Shown: positions 1 through 10,420, counted from the stretch's first letter. The stretch: DNA of 64,000 bases from JAHECE01 sp963780675 (GCA_963780675.1 CAWACR010000012.1:87339-151338), one strand, 5' to 3'. A program made the numbers and translations. The notes: a model not told the origin generated them from the sequence alone.

Positions 1-1791
1 GTCGGCCGCCACGAGCGCGGCCGCGGCCTGGACCGCGGGGCCGAAGTACCCCTTGATCCCTCCGGGCCAGGGGAAGTCCGGCGGGTCCTGGACCGCATGC
101 GAGCCCGGGTTCGCGCCGTCGTCGTCGACCAGGGCGGAGGGCCACAGACCCGCCCGACCCCAGACGTCGGTGAAGGGGGCCTCGGGCAGCTCGGTCGGGG
201 GAGACGTCCACGTGCTCAGCGCGCCGCCCCACGGCTGCCGGAGCCCCTCGATGCCCTTGGACTTCGTGACGGCCGCGCCGGAGGTGTAGGACAGGGACGC
301 GCCGGCGAAGGAGAGCGCGAGCTCGTCCTGCGCGAGGTCACGGGGGTAGGGGTGCTGCACGCCGCCGAGCACGGTGAGGTTGTGCAGGGCGGTGAGCCCG
401 TTGAACACGTAGACCTCGATCCAGTAGACGTCGCACCGGAGGTCGTCCCAGTCCGGCTCGGTGGCGCCGTCCACGATCAGGGCGATCCCGCCGAGGAGCG
501 CCGCGAAGCCGACGATCCCGCCGCCGAACGCCATCGCGACGATCCCGAGCAGCGCCAGGATGATGCCCGAGACGATCTCCGCGATGTCCGGATCGCTCTC
601 GGGCGAGGGCGCCGCCGGGAGGAAAGGCCCACCCGTCGCGGGGTTCGTCTGGGTGGGATCCACCCAGTTCGGCGCGCCCGCGTCGCCGCACGTCCCGGGC
701 GGAGCCCCGGGCGGGTTGTTGCAGCCGATCACGGCGCCCGAGGTCTGGAACCACAGCATGGTGAGGACGGCGGTGTACGCCTTCTGGAGGCTCGCCGCCG
801 TGAACTGAACCGTTCCCGTGGTGCCGTACACAGACGTGAAGGACTCGAGCCAGAAGTCGACGAAGTCGTCGGGGAGCAGGTGGGGGACGGGCTGGTCGTC
901 GGCCATCGCGCGGGCGTTGGCCTCGTGGTCGACGCCGCCTCCCGTCACGTCGACGACGTTGTGCAGGCCGGCCGCGCAGAGCCCGGGCCAGTCCGCGAAC
1001 GACGGCGAGGGCGTGTCGCCGGACATCGTCGCGCCCGCGCCGTAGTAGCCCCAGACGAAGGTGTCGGTGAAGTTGGACACCCAGCGGTGCCGCCACCAGT
1101 GGGTCCGGTAGCAGGACCCGACGGCCGAGTTGACGAAGGAGGTACCCGCCGTCAGCGTCGCATAGGCGACCTGCCAGCCGAGGGCGTAGGCGATGAATCG
1201 CCCGTCACCGCTCGCGGTCGCCCGGGCGCGCAGCGTGGCCGCGAACGCGCCCGTGGATCGCCCGTGCAGCCAGTCCCGTCCGGTCCACAGGCCGGGCGGG
1301 ACGAGGTTCATCGGGTCGTCGATCCGGGGCCGCGAGGCCGTGCCCATGAGCTGGCCCAGGAGGATCAGCCGGAGCGGGTCGCTGAACTGGCCGAGGATCA
1401 GCGTGAGGTCGGCCGCGGCCTGGTCCAGGGTCGCCTCGGCGCCGGAGTCGACGATGTCCTTGAGCGCGCCCTTGTCCTCCGCCGCGACGGCGGCGGCCAC
1501 CGAGTCGAGCAGGCCACGGATCGTCCGGAGGACGGGGACGACGCCGGGTACCCCGCCCGCGGTGTCCCCGACCGCGATCTTGAGAATCTCCTTCCACACC
1601 GCCCAATAGGGCGTGCGCCCGGGGCCGCCCAGCGTGGTGGGCATGTCGGACGGCACGAAGTCCCCGATCGCCGGACCGAGCGCGCCGAAGGCGTACCAGC
1701 TCGGATGGCTGTCGATGACCGCCCGGTCAGCGGCAGGAAGTGAGGCTCTGACCTGCTCGCCGACCAGCAGGCGCGTGGCAATTCCGACCAT
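1..1791 (-). CDS. Large protein resembling the zinc-dependent phospholipase C family (C-terminus off window)
   Basis: The frame is open from an ATG at 1791 (preceded by a G-rich ribosome-binding stretch) to the left edge, so at least 597 codons are present and the C-terminus is missing. The early segment HPSWYAFGALGPAIGDFVP and the block near residues 205-235 (AYALGWQVAYATL, SFVNSAVGSCYRTHWWRHRW) recall actinobacterial proteins annotated as zinc-dependent phospholipase C-like. In the family as I remember it, the AYALG segment is followed by His and Asp metal ligands. Here those positions read A/T/L, so catalysis may be lost. A long hydrophobic segment around residues 402-438 suggests a membrane anchor or hairpin. 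The family assignment is tentative; the coding assignment is firm because no stop occurs in this frame. Confidence 0.6.
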   Translation of the reverse strand, partial: MVGIATRLLVGEQVRASLPAADRAVIDSHPSWYAFGALGPAIGDFVPSDMPTTLGGPGRTPYWAVWKEILKIAVGDTAGGVPGVVPVLRTIRGLLDSVAAAVAAEDKGALKDIVDSGAEATLDQAAADLTLILGQFSDPLRLILLGQLMGTASRPRIDDPMNLVPPGLWTGRDWLHGRSTGAFAATLRARATASGDGRFIAYALGWQVAYATLTAGTSFVNSAVGSCYRTHWWRHRWVSNFTDTFVWGYYGAGATMSGDTPSPSFADWPGLCAAGLHNVVDVTGGGVDHEANARAMADDQPVPHLLPDDFVDFWLESFTSVYGTTGTVQFTAASLQKAYTAVLTMLWFQTSGAVIGCNNPPGAPPGTCGDAGAPNWVDPTQTNPATGGPFLPAAPSPESDPDIAEIVSGIILALLGIVAMAFGGGIVGFAALLGGIALIVDGATEPDWDDLRCDVYWIEVYVFNGLTALHNLTVLGGVQHPYPRDLAQDELALSFAGASLSYTSGAAVTKSKGIEGLRQPWGGALSTWTSPPTELPEAPFTDVWGRAGLWPSALVDDDGANPGSHAVQDPPDFPWPGGIKGYFGPAVQAAAALVAAD

Positions 1792-1979
1792 GGTCCCCCC
1801 CAAGGCTCCACGGCACGCACGAGGCGTGGTGTGTGGTGATCGTGCTCCGGCGCCGGATGGGCGGTCAAGGTTTCGGAGGAAACGAAATTCCGGAAACGCG
1901 TTTCCCCTGGTCGAATCGTGAAAAGTCCTCCCGGTTCTACTTCGCCCGGCCCTCTCGCGTGCTCGGCGGGCGGTCTGCG

Positions 1980-2017
1980 CTCCACCGGACCGACCCGGCT
2001 CCACCGGACCGACCCGG
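1980..2017. repeat. 19-bp perfect tandem duplication
   Basis: The 19-mer CTCCACCGGACCGACCCGG occurs twice head to tail (1980-1998 and 1999-2017). It lies just beyond the recognisable end of the truncated zinc-ribbon gene. The rest of 1792-1979 shows no gene or clear signal. Confidence 0.85.
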
Positions 2018-2304
2018 GGACGGGCACCACTACGTCCGGCGGCACATCCTCCACCCGGAGGCCGAACAGATCGGCGTAGAACTCGATCGCGTACCGCTCG
2101 CGGTGCTCCGCCGGGAGCATCCGCACCGCGAGGTCGACGGCGCCCCGCGCCACCCGCGGCGGCTGCATCCGACGCCGCTCGTCCAGGCTGGCCGGGTTGC
2201 GCCTCGACGACCCAGGCACCGCCGCGCTCACGCCTCACAGGGATGAACCGCTCCTTCCGGCAGCGCGAGCACTCGAGCATGAAGTGGACCCCGTCGGGTC
2301 GCAT
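2018..2304 (-). pseudogene. Truncated, frameshifted zinc-ribbon protein
   Basis: From ATG 2304 (or 2280) the reading begins with a CxxC pair (LECSRCRKERF) and a basic/Trp segment ending in GGAWVVEA. The next conserved part lies in another frame: PASLDERRRM, then AVRMLPAEHRERYAIEFYADL. Together they look like a small actinobacterial family with an N-terminal zinc ribbon followed by an 'LLP..HR.RY..EF.A.LYG' helix. A one-base slip near 2200 separates the halves. After FYADLFGL the family-like sequence stops and the tandem duplication begins, so the C-terminus is lost. I do not know the function. The remnant interpretation rests on recalled family similarity. Confidence 0.45.
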
Positions 2305-2358
2305 AGGGGGTGACTTGGCCAGTTTTGGGAGCGGGGGCAGCATGTAGCCCGGCTCTCC

Positions 2359-4061
2359 TCACCCTCCCGCGAGGTAGCGCAGCACCTGCGACACCACCAC
2401 GGAGCCCTCGCCCACGGCCGAGGCCACCCGCTTGAGCGAGCCGGAGCGCACGTCGCCGACGGCGAACACGCCCGGCAGCGACGTCTCGTACGGCATGGGT
2501 CGCCGCTCGAGCGGCCAGGCGCCCGGGTGCGGGGAGTCGAGCAGGTCCCCGCCGGTGACGACGTAGCCGCCGTGGTCCCGCACGATCGGGGAGGGCAGCC
2601 AGTCCGTCTTGGGCACGGCGCCGATCATGACGAACAGGCCGTCGGCGGGGATCGTCTCGCGCTCGCCGGTGACCGCGTGCTCCAGGGTGAGGGAGCGCAG
2701 CCGGGCGTCGCCGGACCCGTCCACCACGTGGGTCGACGTGCGGACCTCGATCGCGGGGTTGGCCGCGACCTGCTCCACGAGGTAGGACGACATCATCTCG
2801 TCCAGGCTCGCCTCTCGCATGACCAGGCGTGGTGCTCGCCGCGTAGCGCGCGAGGTGCAGCGCCGCCTGCCCGGCCGAGTTCGCCCCGCCGACGACGACG
2901 GCGTGCAGCCCCGTGAGGGCGCGGGCGTCCGCGGCGGTCCCGCCGTAGAACACGCCGCGGCCGGTGAGCCCCTCGAGCGCGGGGACGCCGAGCCGTCGCC
3001 ACGTCACGCCCTGGGCGAGGACGACGGCGCGCGCCGACACCTCGCCCGATCCCGCGACGTCGAGCACGTGCCGATCGCCGACGGTCCGCAGCCCGTCCAC
3101 CTCGCCGAGCATGAGAACCCGCGCCCCGAAGACCCAGGCCTGCTGGTAGGCGCGCTGGGTGAGGTCCGCGCCGCTGATGCCGCGCGCAAAGCCCAGGTAG
3201 TTGCGGATGAGCGAGGACGTCGCGGCCTGGCCGCCGAGCGACTCCCGCTCCACCACGAGCGTGCTGAGGCCTTCCGACGCGCCGTACACCGCGGACGCCA
3301 GGCCCGCCGGGCCGGCGCCGACCACCACGAGGTCGACGTCGCGCTCGGCGAGTTCCGTGGACACGCCCCAGGCCGCGGCCACCTCGGCCGGCGTCGGGTC
3401 GATGAGCACGCGACCGCCGAGGGCGGTCATGGCGACGACGACGGCGCCGCTCGCCTCGCCGTCGAGCCCCGCCTCGCGCAGCACCTGGAGCCCGGCCTCC
3501 GACTCCGGGCTCGCCGTCGCGTGCGGCACGCCGCTGCGCGCGAGGAGGCTGCGGATGTCGTGGGCGCGCTCGGACCAGGGGTCGGCGACCACGGTGATCG
3601 GGGCCGGGCCGTCGCCGCGACCCCGGCTCCACTCGTGGACGTACTCCGCGACGGTGCGGACGAACGGTTCGTCCGGGCTGCGCCACGGTTTGACCACGTA
3701 GTAGTCGATGTCCCCCAGGGCCATCGCGCGGCGCACGACGTCGCTGGTCGCGGGGTTGGCCCAGCCGCCCCACGGGATGAGCATCGCGCGGCGGGCGTCG
3801 GGGTGCTGGGTGCGCACGTCCGCGAGGAGGTGCGCGCCCGCGCCGTCGGGGAGGTGGCCGTCGCGCGAGCACCAGCGCGACCGGGTCGCCGTGCGCGGCG
3901 GCGTCGGCGAGGACGGCGGCGGCCGCCGCGGCGGTTCGTTCGCCGCGCACGTGGAAGTCGGCGCCGAAGCGTCGTTGCAGGACGGCGACCTCGCGCTCGA
4001 GGGCGGCGCGGTCGGCGTCGACCGCGAGGATCATCGGCCGGGCAGACGATGGTGCGGACAT
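2359..4061 (-). CDS. Thioredoxin-reductase-like FAD oxidoreductase with N-terminal receiver-like domain (two frameshifts)
   Basis: The reconstructed product of about 567 residues starts at ATG 4061 with a response-regulator-like domain (MILAVDADRAALERE, then DGHLPDGAGAHLLADVR). A middle domain containing TVVADPWSERAHDIRSLL leads to a pyridine-nucleotide disulfide oxidoreductase module. That module has an FAD-binding GAGPAG motif near residue 242 and an NAD(P)-binding VVVGGANSAGQAAL motif near residue 388. It ends with the second FAD motif PGVFAVGDVRSGSLKR. The CxxC redox pair of true thioredoxin reductase is absent: the equivalent stretch reads GVFYGGTAADA. Electron transfer to a partner rather than thioredoxin reduction is therefore likely. 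Two indels break the frame, near 3867 and by an extra C at 2826. The nearest gene upstream on this strand is the BTAD regulator, which ends at 4165. Confidence 0.75.
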
Positions 4062-4164
4062 GGCGATCAACCTCTCGACGGGACCTCACCCATTCTTCGG
4101 CGCGAAGAGCCCGCGCGGATGCGTCCGAACCGATCGTCCGCACCGCGTTCGGCGGGAACGGGGG

Positions 4165-6952
4165 TCACCACTCGGCGAGGGTCCACACCTCTGGGCGGTG
4201 ACCTGCCTCGTGGACCCCGGCGAAGGCCGCGGCCGAGGCCTTGAGGTGCTCCATCGCCTCCGTCTCGCGGCCGAGGTCGTGGAGGATGTCCGCGACGTGG
4301 GAGTGCAGGGCCGCGACACGGTGGAGGTCACCTTGCCGCTCGGCCAGGGCCAGCGCCTCCGCTGCGGCCTCCCACGCGATCTCGTGCCAGCCGCCGAGGC
4401 GGCGGGCGCGGGCGAGGTTGTTCAGTCCGGCGACGAGCAGGTCGAGGTCGGACAGGGCCCGCGCGAACCGCACGGCCTGTTCGAGACACTCCACCGCGGT
4501 GGCCGGGTCCGCCTCCGCCGAGGCGAGGATCCCCAGCACGTTGCCGGCCCGGGCCGCGGCGCCCATGTCCCCTGCCGCGCTCGCGAGCTCCAGGGCCGCG
4601 AACGCCGTCCTCTTGGCCTCCGCCGACCGCCCGAGCCGGTGCAGCGTGAGAGCCAGGTCGGCGTTGACCCTCGCCAGCCGTCGCGCGTCGGCCGCGGCGA
4701 GGAGGTCGCGGGCCGCCTCCAGGTGCGCCTCCGCCAGGCCCCAGTCACCCAGCCGGTCGTGGACGCCGGCGATGGCGTGCTCGATTGCCCCCAGCCGTTC
4801 GGGATCGTGCTCGCCGAGCGCCGCCGCCTGCTCCAACGCCACGAGAGCCTCGCCATACCGACCGAGCCGCACCAGCGTCTCGCCCGTCGCCTCGTGCACG
4901 GTGAGCGGGTCGAACCCGAGGGCCAGGGCTGAGCGCAGCTGCTCCAGCGCCTCGGCGTGCGCGAACAGGCGGCCGGACTCCCGGGCGGCCTCCACGAACC
5001 ACATCCCGGCCTCCGCCTCTCGCCCCGCCTCGGCGAGGTGGTGCGCAACGGCGCCGGCGGGTGCGCGCCGCGGGTCGACGGGGTTGCGGCGGGCGAGCGC
5101 GTCCGCGACCCGCCCGTGCAGAAGCCGCGCCCGGGCGAGGCTGATCCGCGCCAGCGCCGCGTCCCGGACGAGGTCGTGCGGGCAGGTCGTACCCGGCGCG
5201 GTCGGCCCGTTCGACCAGCAGCCCGCGCGCGACGGCGTCCTCGATCGCCTCGACGGTCTCCATCTCGTCCCGGCCGCAGGCGACCCGCAGGAGGTCGGGA
5301 TCGGCGGCCGTCCCGATCACCGACGCTGCTCCGACGAGCTGCTGCGTCGTCGCCGGAGCCGCGTCCAGCCGGGCGGCGACCGTCTCGCGTACGCCGGGGG
5401 CGCCGTCGTCGCCGGCCCCTGCCGCAGCAGCGAGCTCGACGACGAGGAGCGGCACGCCCCGGGTCCGCCGGAGCACCTCCTCGGCGTTCGCCCCGACCCG
5501 CCCGTCGCGGGCGAGGAGCGCCGTGACCGACTCGAGGTCCAGCGGTCCCAGCGCGATCAGCCCGGCCGCACCGGCGCTCTCCCGGATCGCGGCGGGCAGG
5601 GGTGCGTGCCCGGCCCCGCTCGCCCAGGTGGCCAGCGTGAGGAGTCCTCGGGGCTGGCGCCTGGTCACGAAGCCGAGCAGCGCCGCCGACGGCGCGTCGA
5701 GGAGGTGGGCGTCGTCGACCACGAGGAGCGCCGGGGCCGGACCCTCGCCGAGGAGGGCGAGCGCCGCCCGCACCGCGTCGTAGAGACGGCGGAGGTCGCC
5801 CGGGCTCTCGATCGACGGCGCGCCCGCCGCGCCCCCCTCGGGGGCGAGGACGGCGAGCGGCTCGGCGACGGCCCCGAGCCGGTCCCGCAGGTCGGGGTGC
5901 GTCGTGAGGAGGCCGCGCACGACGTCGGTCGCCGCGGCGAACGGCAGGCTCTGCTCGGCCGCATGCCCGACGACGACGACGACGGCGCCGCCGGCCTCGG
6001 CGACCCGCGCCCCGAGGTCGGCGGCCAGGGCGGTGCGGCCCATGCCGGGGTCGCCGGTCATCCCGAGGACGCGCCCGCCGTCGGCCGCCTCTCGCCACGC
6101 GGCCAGGAGACGTCCGCGCTCCTCCTGGCGGTCGACCAGTTCCCGCTCGGCAGGTGGTGGACGCTCGCCCTCGGCGGGCGTCGCCCCCCGGGATCCGTTC
6201 GCGAGGGCCGCCGCGCGGGTCGGTTCGGGCGGCGGCCCGAGGCGGTCGGTGCGGATGGCCTCGTGCAGGGCGACGGTCTCCGGCAGGGGCGACACCCCCA
6301 GCTCGCGGTCCAGCACCCGGACCAGCGCCCGGTAGTGCCGCAGAGCGCTCGGCCGGTCACCGGTCCAGGCCGTCACGCGGACGAGGTCGGCGTGCGCGGG
6401 CTCGCTCAGGGGGTCCACGTCGATGCGCCGCCGGGCGAAGGCGAGGGCAGCGGCGAGGTCGCCCGCGCCGACGCTCACGGTGACGAGCCGGCCGAGCAGC
6501 GCCGAGAGCTGGTCCCGCAGCGAGTCGGCGGTGGCGAGCTGCCAGTCCTCGAAGGCCGGGCTGTCCCGGAGCGAGAAGCCCGCGAGGAAGTCGTCGGCGG
6601 CGAGGTCGACGGCGCGGCGCCACGAGGCCTCGTCGTCCGCGCTCGCGAGGCCCCGGAACTCCGTGACGTCGCAGTGGACGGCGGCGTCGTCGAGCCGGAC
6701 GGCGCCCTGCTCGGCCTCGAGCGCGGGTCCCACCGGTCCCATCACGGACAGGGTGCGGCGCAGGGTGGCCCGCGCCCGGGCACGGTCGGCGTCCGGCCAG
6801 AGCAGCGTGGCCAGCGCATCCCGGGAGTGGGCGCGGCCCGTGACAGCGAGGTAGGCGAGCAGTGCGACGGCCTTGCGGGTGTCGAAGCGCAGCGTCTCGC
6901 CGTCGCGCTCGACGCGTGGCGGGCCGAAGAGGTGGAGGTGCAGGTGGGCCAC
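4165..6952 (-). CDS. BTAD-type transcriptional regulator with ATPase and TPR domains (one frameshift)
   Basis: The start is GTG 6952, preceded by AGGGAG six bases upstream. The N-terminus (HLHLFGPPRVERDGETLRF) is an OmpR-type winged helix of about 95 residues. A bacterial transcriptional activation domain follows to about residue 240 (DPLSEPAHADLVRV, LDRELGVSPLPETVALHEAI). A STAND/AAA-like ATPase comes next, with GMTGDPGMGRTALAADL near residue 299 in the Walker A position and ALLVVDDAHLLDA near 405 as Walker B. The Walker A lysine is replaced by arginine. The C-terminal third (from about 620) is helical TPR-like repeat. An extra C at about 5181 shifts the frame just before PHDLVRDAALARISLARARL. 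The architecture is that of AfsR/SARP-like large regulators. The gene is divergent from the RsbU-type gene 180 bases away. Confidence 0.8.
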
Positions 6953-7133
6953 GGCGCTCCCTGTGAGACATTCGCCCCGGACGACGCCGACCGTAACGCA
7001 GTCCCGTGCGGGGCGCGTTCCGGAGTCCACGAAGGGGGCTTCGTCGTAACGCTCCCGAGACGGAGGGCTGAGGATGCTGGGTTCCGACGACGACGGCGGG
7101 GCGCACCCCGCACCAGGAACACCGGGAGGTGAC

Positions 7134-8835
7134 ATGGCCGGAACGCTCATCGCGACCGCCCAGCAGGACGCGGCGCGGAAGGGTGCCTCGGCCGGCGCGG
7201 GGGGCTCCGCCGGCGCCGGAGGTTCGCCCGGAACCGGTGACGGGAACACCCGGACGGGGGCGCCGTCGTCGTCCACCCGTCGCGGCCTGCGCCGTCGGCC
7301 GAAGAGGACGGAGGCCGCGGTCCATGTGCCGGCCAAGGCGGCGGTGATCGACATCGACGTCGAGCCGTCCGACCCGCTCCTGCCGTTCCTGGCGACGGCG
7401 CCCGGCCCGGTGGACGTCGCGGCGCTGCCCGCGTTCTCGCCGGCGGTGCGCCGGATGAAGGAGCAGAACGTCCAGGTGGTGGTGCCGCTGGTGACGTCGG
7501 GGGAGCTGGTCGGCATGCTGGCGCTCGGCCCGCGGCTGTCGGAGCGCGGCTACTCCCGCGACGACCGGCACCTCCTCGACACCCTCGCCCGGTACGCGGC
7601 GCCGGCCCTTCGGCTGGGCCAACTGGTCCGCCAGCAGGAGGCCGAGGCCCGCAACCTCCAGCGGATCGAGCAGGAGCTGCAGGTCGCGCAGCTCATCCAG
7701 CAGCAGTTCCTGCCCAACGAGCTCCCGGAACTCGGCGGCTGGCACGTCGCGGCGTTCTACCGTCCGGCGCGCACGGTGGGCGGCGACTTCTATGACCTCG
7801 TGGAGCTCGGCGACGGCCGCGTGATGGTGGTGGCGGGGGACGTGACGGACAAGGGCGTGCCGGCCGCGCTGGTGATGGCGAGCACGCACGCGCTGCTGCG
7901 GTCCACGGCCACCACCGGGCGCTCGGCCGGGCAGGTGCTGGCGCACGTCAACGACCTGCTGTACCCGCAGATCCCGTTGCACATGTTCGTCACGTGCCTG
8001 GTGCTCATCCTCGACCCGGTGACGGGCCGGGCGCAGTTCGCGAACGCCGGGCACAACCTGCCGTACCTGCAGCGCGGCGGCGAGGTGCACGCAGCTGAAG
8101 GCGCGCGGCATGCCCCTCGGGCTCATGCCGGGCAGCACGTACGAGGAGCACGAGACGGTCATCGAGCCGGGCGACGTCCTGTTCCTCTACAGCGACGGCA
8201 TCACCGAGCAGCACGACGCCGCGGGCGAGATGTTCGGCTTCGGGCGGACCGAGGCGCTCGTGGCGGCGGCGACGTCCGGCGACGACCTGGTCGACCGATG
8301 CGTCGCCGGACTCGCGGACTTCGCGGGCGCCGTCGAGCAGGAGGACGACATCACGCTCGTCGCCCTGCACCGCGGCGTCGGCGACGGCTTCCGCGACCTC
8401 GTCGCCTTCGAGGTGCCGAGCGTGTCCGGGAACGAGCGCCTGGTCATGGACCGGGTGGCGGCGGTGCTCGACGGCGAGCTGCCGCCGGACCGGCTCGACG
8501 CGATGCGCACCGCGGTGTCCGAGACGGCCATGAACGCCATCGAGCACGGCAACCGGGAGCAGGAGCACCTGGCCGTGGAGGTCGTGGTGCGGCGCACGCC
8601 TGACGCGGTGACGGTGGACGTCACCGACTTCGGCCGGGGCCGGCAGAGCGAGGCCGAGGAGCCGGACCTCGAGCTCAAGCTCGCCGGCCTGCAGTCCCCG
8701 CGGGGCTGGGGGCTGTTCCTCGTCGAGCGCCTGGTCGACCGGGTCGAGGAGACGACCCACGGCGAGCGGCACACCGTGCGGCTCGTCATGCACACCGCGG
8801 ACGGCCGCGGGCCAGAAGAAGGGGGCATCCGATGA
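7134..8835 (+). CDS. RsbU-type PP2C phosphatase fused to an RsbW-type ATPase domain (one frameshift)
   Basis: ATG 7134 follows GGGAGG. About 60 residues of Ala/Gly/Ser-rich low complexity precede a GAF-like domain (VVVPLVTSGELVGMLALG). A short helix and a SpoIIE/PP2C domain follow, with metal-site motifs GGDFYDLVEL (about residue 216), GDVTDKGVPAALVMA (about 235) and YSDGITEQHD (about 353). The last 140 residues form a GHKL ATPase of RsbW type: N-box NAIEHGN near 467, then DFGRG and GWGLFLVERLVD. The protein would dephosphorylate a phospho-STAS antagonist and rephosphorylate it or bind sigma, both arms of a partner switch in one chain. One extra base near 8091 breaks the frame between GGEVH and QLKARGMPLGLMPG. 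The stop overlaps the next start by 4 bp, so translation is probably coupled to the STAS gene. Confidence 0.85.
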
Positions 8836-9149
8836 CTCTCACCCACACCGTCCGGCAGGACGCCGGCGTGGCCACCTTGCGGCTCGAGGGTCGCATCGAC
8901 CGCGAGGCGCTCGGTGCCCTCGACGGCGCGTACGCCGAGGCGTCGGCCGGGAACCCCACGGTGGTGGAGCTCGACTTCGCCGGGGTCGACTACATCAACT
9001 CGACCGGCATCGCGCTCATCGTCGGGCTGCTCGGCAAGGCGCGGTCCGAGGGCAAGGCAGTCCGGGCCACCGGGCTCTCCGAGCACTACCGCCACATCTT
9101 CGAGATCACCCGGCTGTCCGACTTCATCGAGATCGTCCGGCCGACGTGA
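8832..9149 (+). CDS. STAS-domain anti-sigma factor antagonist (RsbV/SpoIIAA type)
   Basis: This intact 105-residue protein starts at ATG 8832, overlapping the phosphatase stop in an ATGA. It is a single STAS domain. The phosphorylation loop reads DYINSTGIALIVGLL, with the candidate phospho-acceptor Ser57 in the usual D-x-x-N-S-x-G context. Such proteins release a sigma factor by binding its anti-sigma kinase when unphosphorylated. The neighbours are the fused phosphatase/kinase upstream and a second STAS gene downstream, which points to a local partner-switching module. No sigma factor gene lies nearby, so the target is encoded elsewhere. Confidence 0.9.
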   Translation: MTLTHTVRQDAGVATLRLEGRIDREALGALDGAYAEASAGNPTVVELDFAGVDYINSTGIALIVGLLGKARSEGKAVRATGLSEHYRHIFEITRLSDFIEIVRPT

Positions 9150-9202
9150 GGAACCTGGCGGGCGCCGGACCGGCACCCGCACCGCGAGAAGGGGGAAGTC
9201 CC

Positions 9203-9554
9203 GTGCCAGACCCGAAAGTGACCCTGACGGTCCGGCCGCTCGCTCCGGGAGCGGCCGTCATCGAGATCGCGGGCGACGTCACCGCCGCCTGCGAACCGGC
9301 CCTGATGTCCGCGCACGAGGAGGCGACGGACACCGGCGCCCGCCTCGTGGTGCTCGACTTCTCGCGGGCTGGAGTACATGAACAGTGGCGGCATCGGGAT
9401 GCTCGTCACGCTCCTCGTCCGCAGCCAGCGCCGCCAGCAGAGACTCGCGGCCGTCGGTCTGTCGGACCACTACCGCCAGATCTTCGAGCTCACTCGGCTC
9501 GACGAGGCGATCGCTCTGCACCCGGACGCGGCCAGCGCTCTGGCGACCGCGTAG
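9203..9554 (+). CDS. Second STAS-domain anti-sigma factor antagonist (one frameshift)
   Basis: The GTG at 9203 is preferred because GAAGGGGGAAG lies five bases upstream; an in-frame ATG at 9146 would overlap the previous stop. The N-terminal half (VTLTVRPLAPGAAVIEIAGD) and the C-terminal half (LEYMNSGGIGMLVTLL, SDHYRQIFELTRLDEAI) are both clearly STAS. They lie in different frames, joined across one extra base near 9365. The candidate phosphoserine is in YMNSGGIGM, at about position 61 of the reconstructed 116-residue protein. It is about as close to the upstream STAS protein as paralogues usually are, sharing the SxHYRxIFExTRLxxxI C-terminal pattern. Confidence 0.8.
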
Positions 9555-9590
9555 CGGGTGGTCGAGAACACGCAGCGAGGGGGAACAGAG

Positions 9591-10403
9591 ATGTCGAACG
9601 AGAAAGAGGCAACCGGCGTCGAGACCGGCGTGGGTGACGCCCGCACGAGTGCCGCACGCACGGCGGAAGCGGCGGACGCGGCCACGGCCGTTCCGCGGGA
9701 CGCCGCGTACTGGGCGCCCAAGGTGGAGCGGCTCAGCGTCACGGACGAGGTGGGTGCGCACGGCTACAACGTGGCGGGGCGCCGGGTCACCGGCCCGCAG
9801 CAGGGCTTCGGCCGGCTGTGGCAACGGACCTACTGGACCGACCTCGGCGGTGCGGTCACGCCGCGGGACCTCATCGCGGACTGGCGCGCCCACTTCGGTG
9901 ACTTCTGGCCGCGTGGGGCGAAGTTCCACGGCGCGCTCACCGGGATCGAGCCCGGCGACGTCGCCGCGCTGGAACTCGGGCCGGGTCACGGCCTGGCGCT
10001 CGCCACCGGAATCATGGTGCTGTACGCCGACGAGGAGTCCTTCACGTTCATGACCCCCGAGGGGCACATGTTCGCGGGAATGATCACCTTCTCCGGCGAG
10101 GCGGACGACGACGGCGCCACGACGGCCCGCATCCGCATCCTCCTGCGCACCAACGACCCGCTCTACGAACTCGGCTGGCCGATCATGAAGAGGGCCGAGG
10201 ACGTCTTCTGGGCCGGGACGCTGCGCAACCTCGCCACGAGCCACGGCGTGGCCGCCGAGGTGCACGCGGAGAGCGAGTGCCTCGACAAGCGGCGGATCTG
10301 GAAGAACTGGCGCAACGTCTGGCACAACGCCGGGATCCGCTCTGCCTGGCACACCGTCACCTCGCCCTTCCGGTCCTCCTCGAGCGCGGCGACGGCGGGC
10401 TGA
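9591..10403 (+). CDS. Uncharacterised conserved protein in the partner-switch cluster
   Basis: ATG 9591 is preceded by GAGGGGG. The intact 270-residue product begins with an Ala/Thr/Glu-rich, probably disordered segment of about 45 residues. It then has a soluble globular body with QQGFGRLWQRTYWTDLGG, GAKFHGALTGIEPGDVAALE, TPEGHMFAGMITFSGE and RTNDPLYELGWPIMKRAED. The 'TPEGH.FAG.ITFS' and 'R.NDPLYELG' pattern recalls a family of actinobacterial proteins loosely related to DUF1990, but I cannot name it with certainty. There is no signal peptide or transmembrane helix. It follows the STAS gene by 36 bases and precedes the two membrane-protein genes by 17, so it is probably part of one transcript. 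Confidence 0.7.
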   Translation: MSNEKEATGVETGVGDARTSAARTAEAADAATAVPRDAAYWAPKVERLSVTDEVGAHGYNVAGRRVTGPQQGFGRLWQRTYWTDLGGAVTPRDLIADWRAHFGDFWPRGAKFHGALTGIEPGDVAALELGPGHGLALATGIMVLYADEESFTFMTPEGHMFAGMITFSGEADDDGATTARIRILLRTNDPLYELGWPIMKRAEDVFWAGTLRNLATSHGVAAEVHAESECLDKRRIWKNWRNVWHNAGIRSAWHTVTSPFRSSSSAATAG

Positions 10404-10420
10404 GGGCGGCTGGTCGCGAC

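Noticed and set aside
97..1743. Long forward reading frame of 548 codons
   Set aside because: It is Arg/Gly/Asp-rich antisense to the open reverse frame that shows family-like motifs. In this GC-rich DNA the antisense frame is often open by composition alone.
4241..7132. Forward frame of 963 codons opposite the BTAD regulator
   Set aside because: Composition is Arg/Ser/Ala shadow sequence with no motif; the reverse strand encodes clear winged-helix, BTAD and TPR domains.
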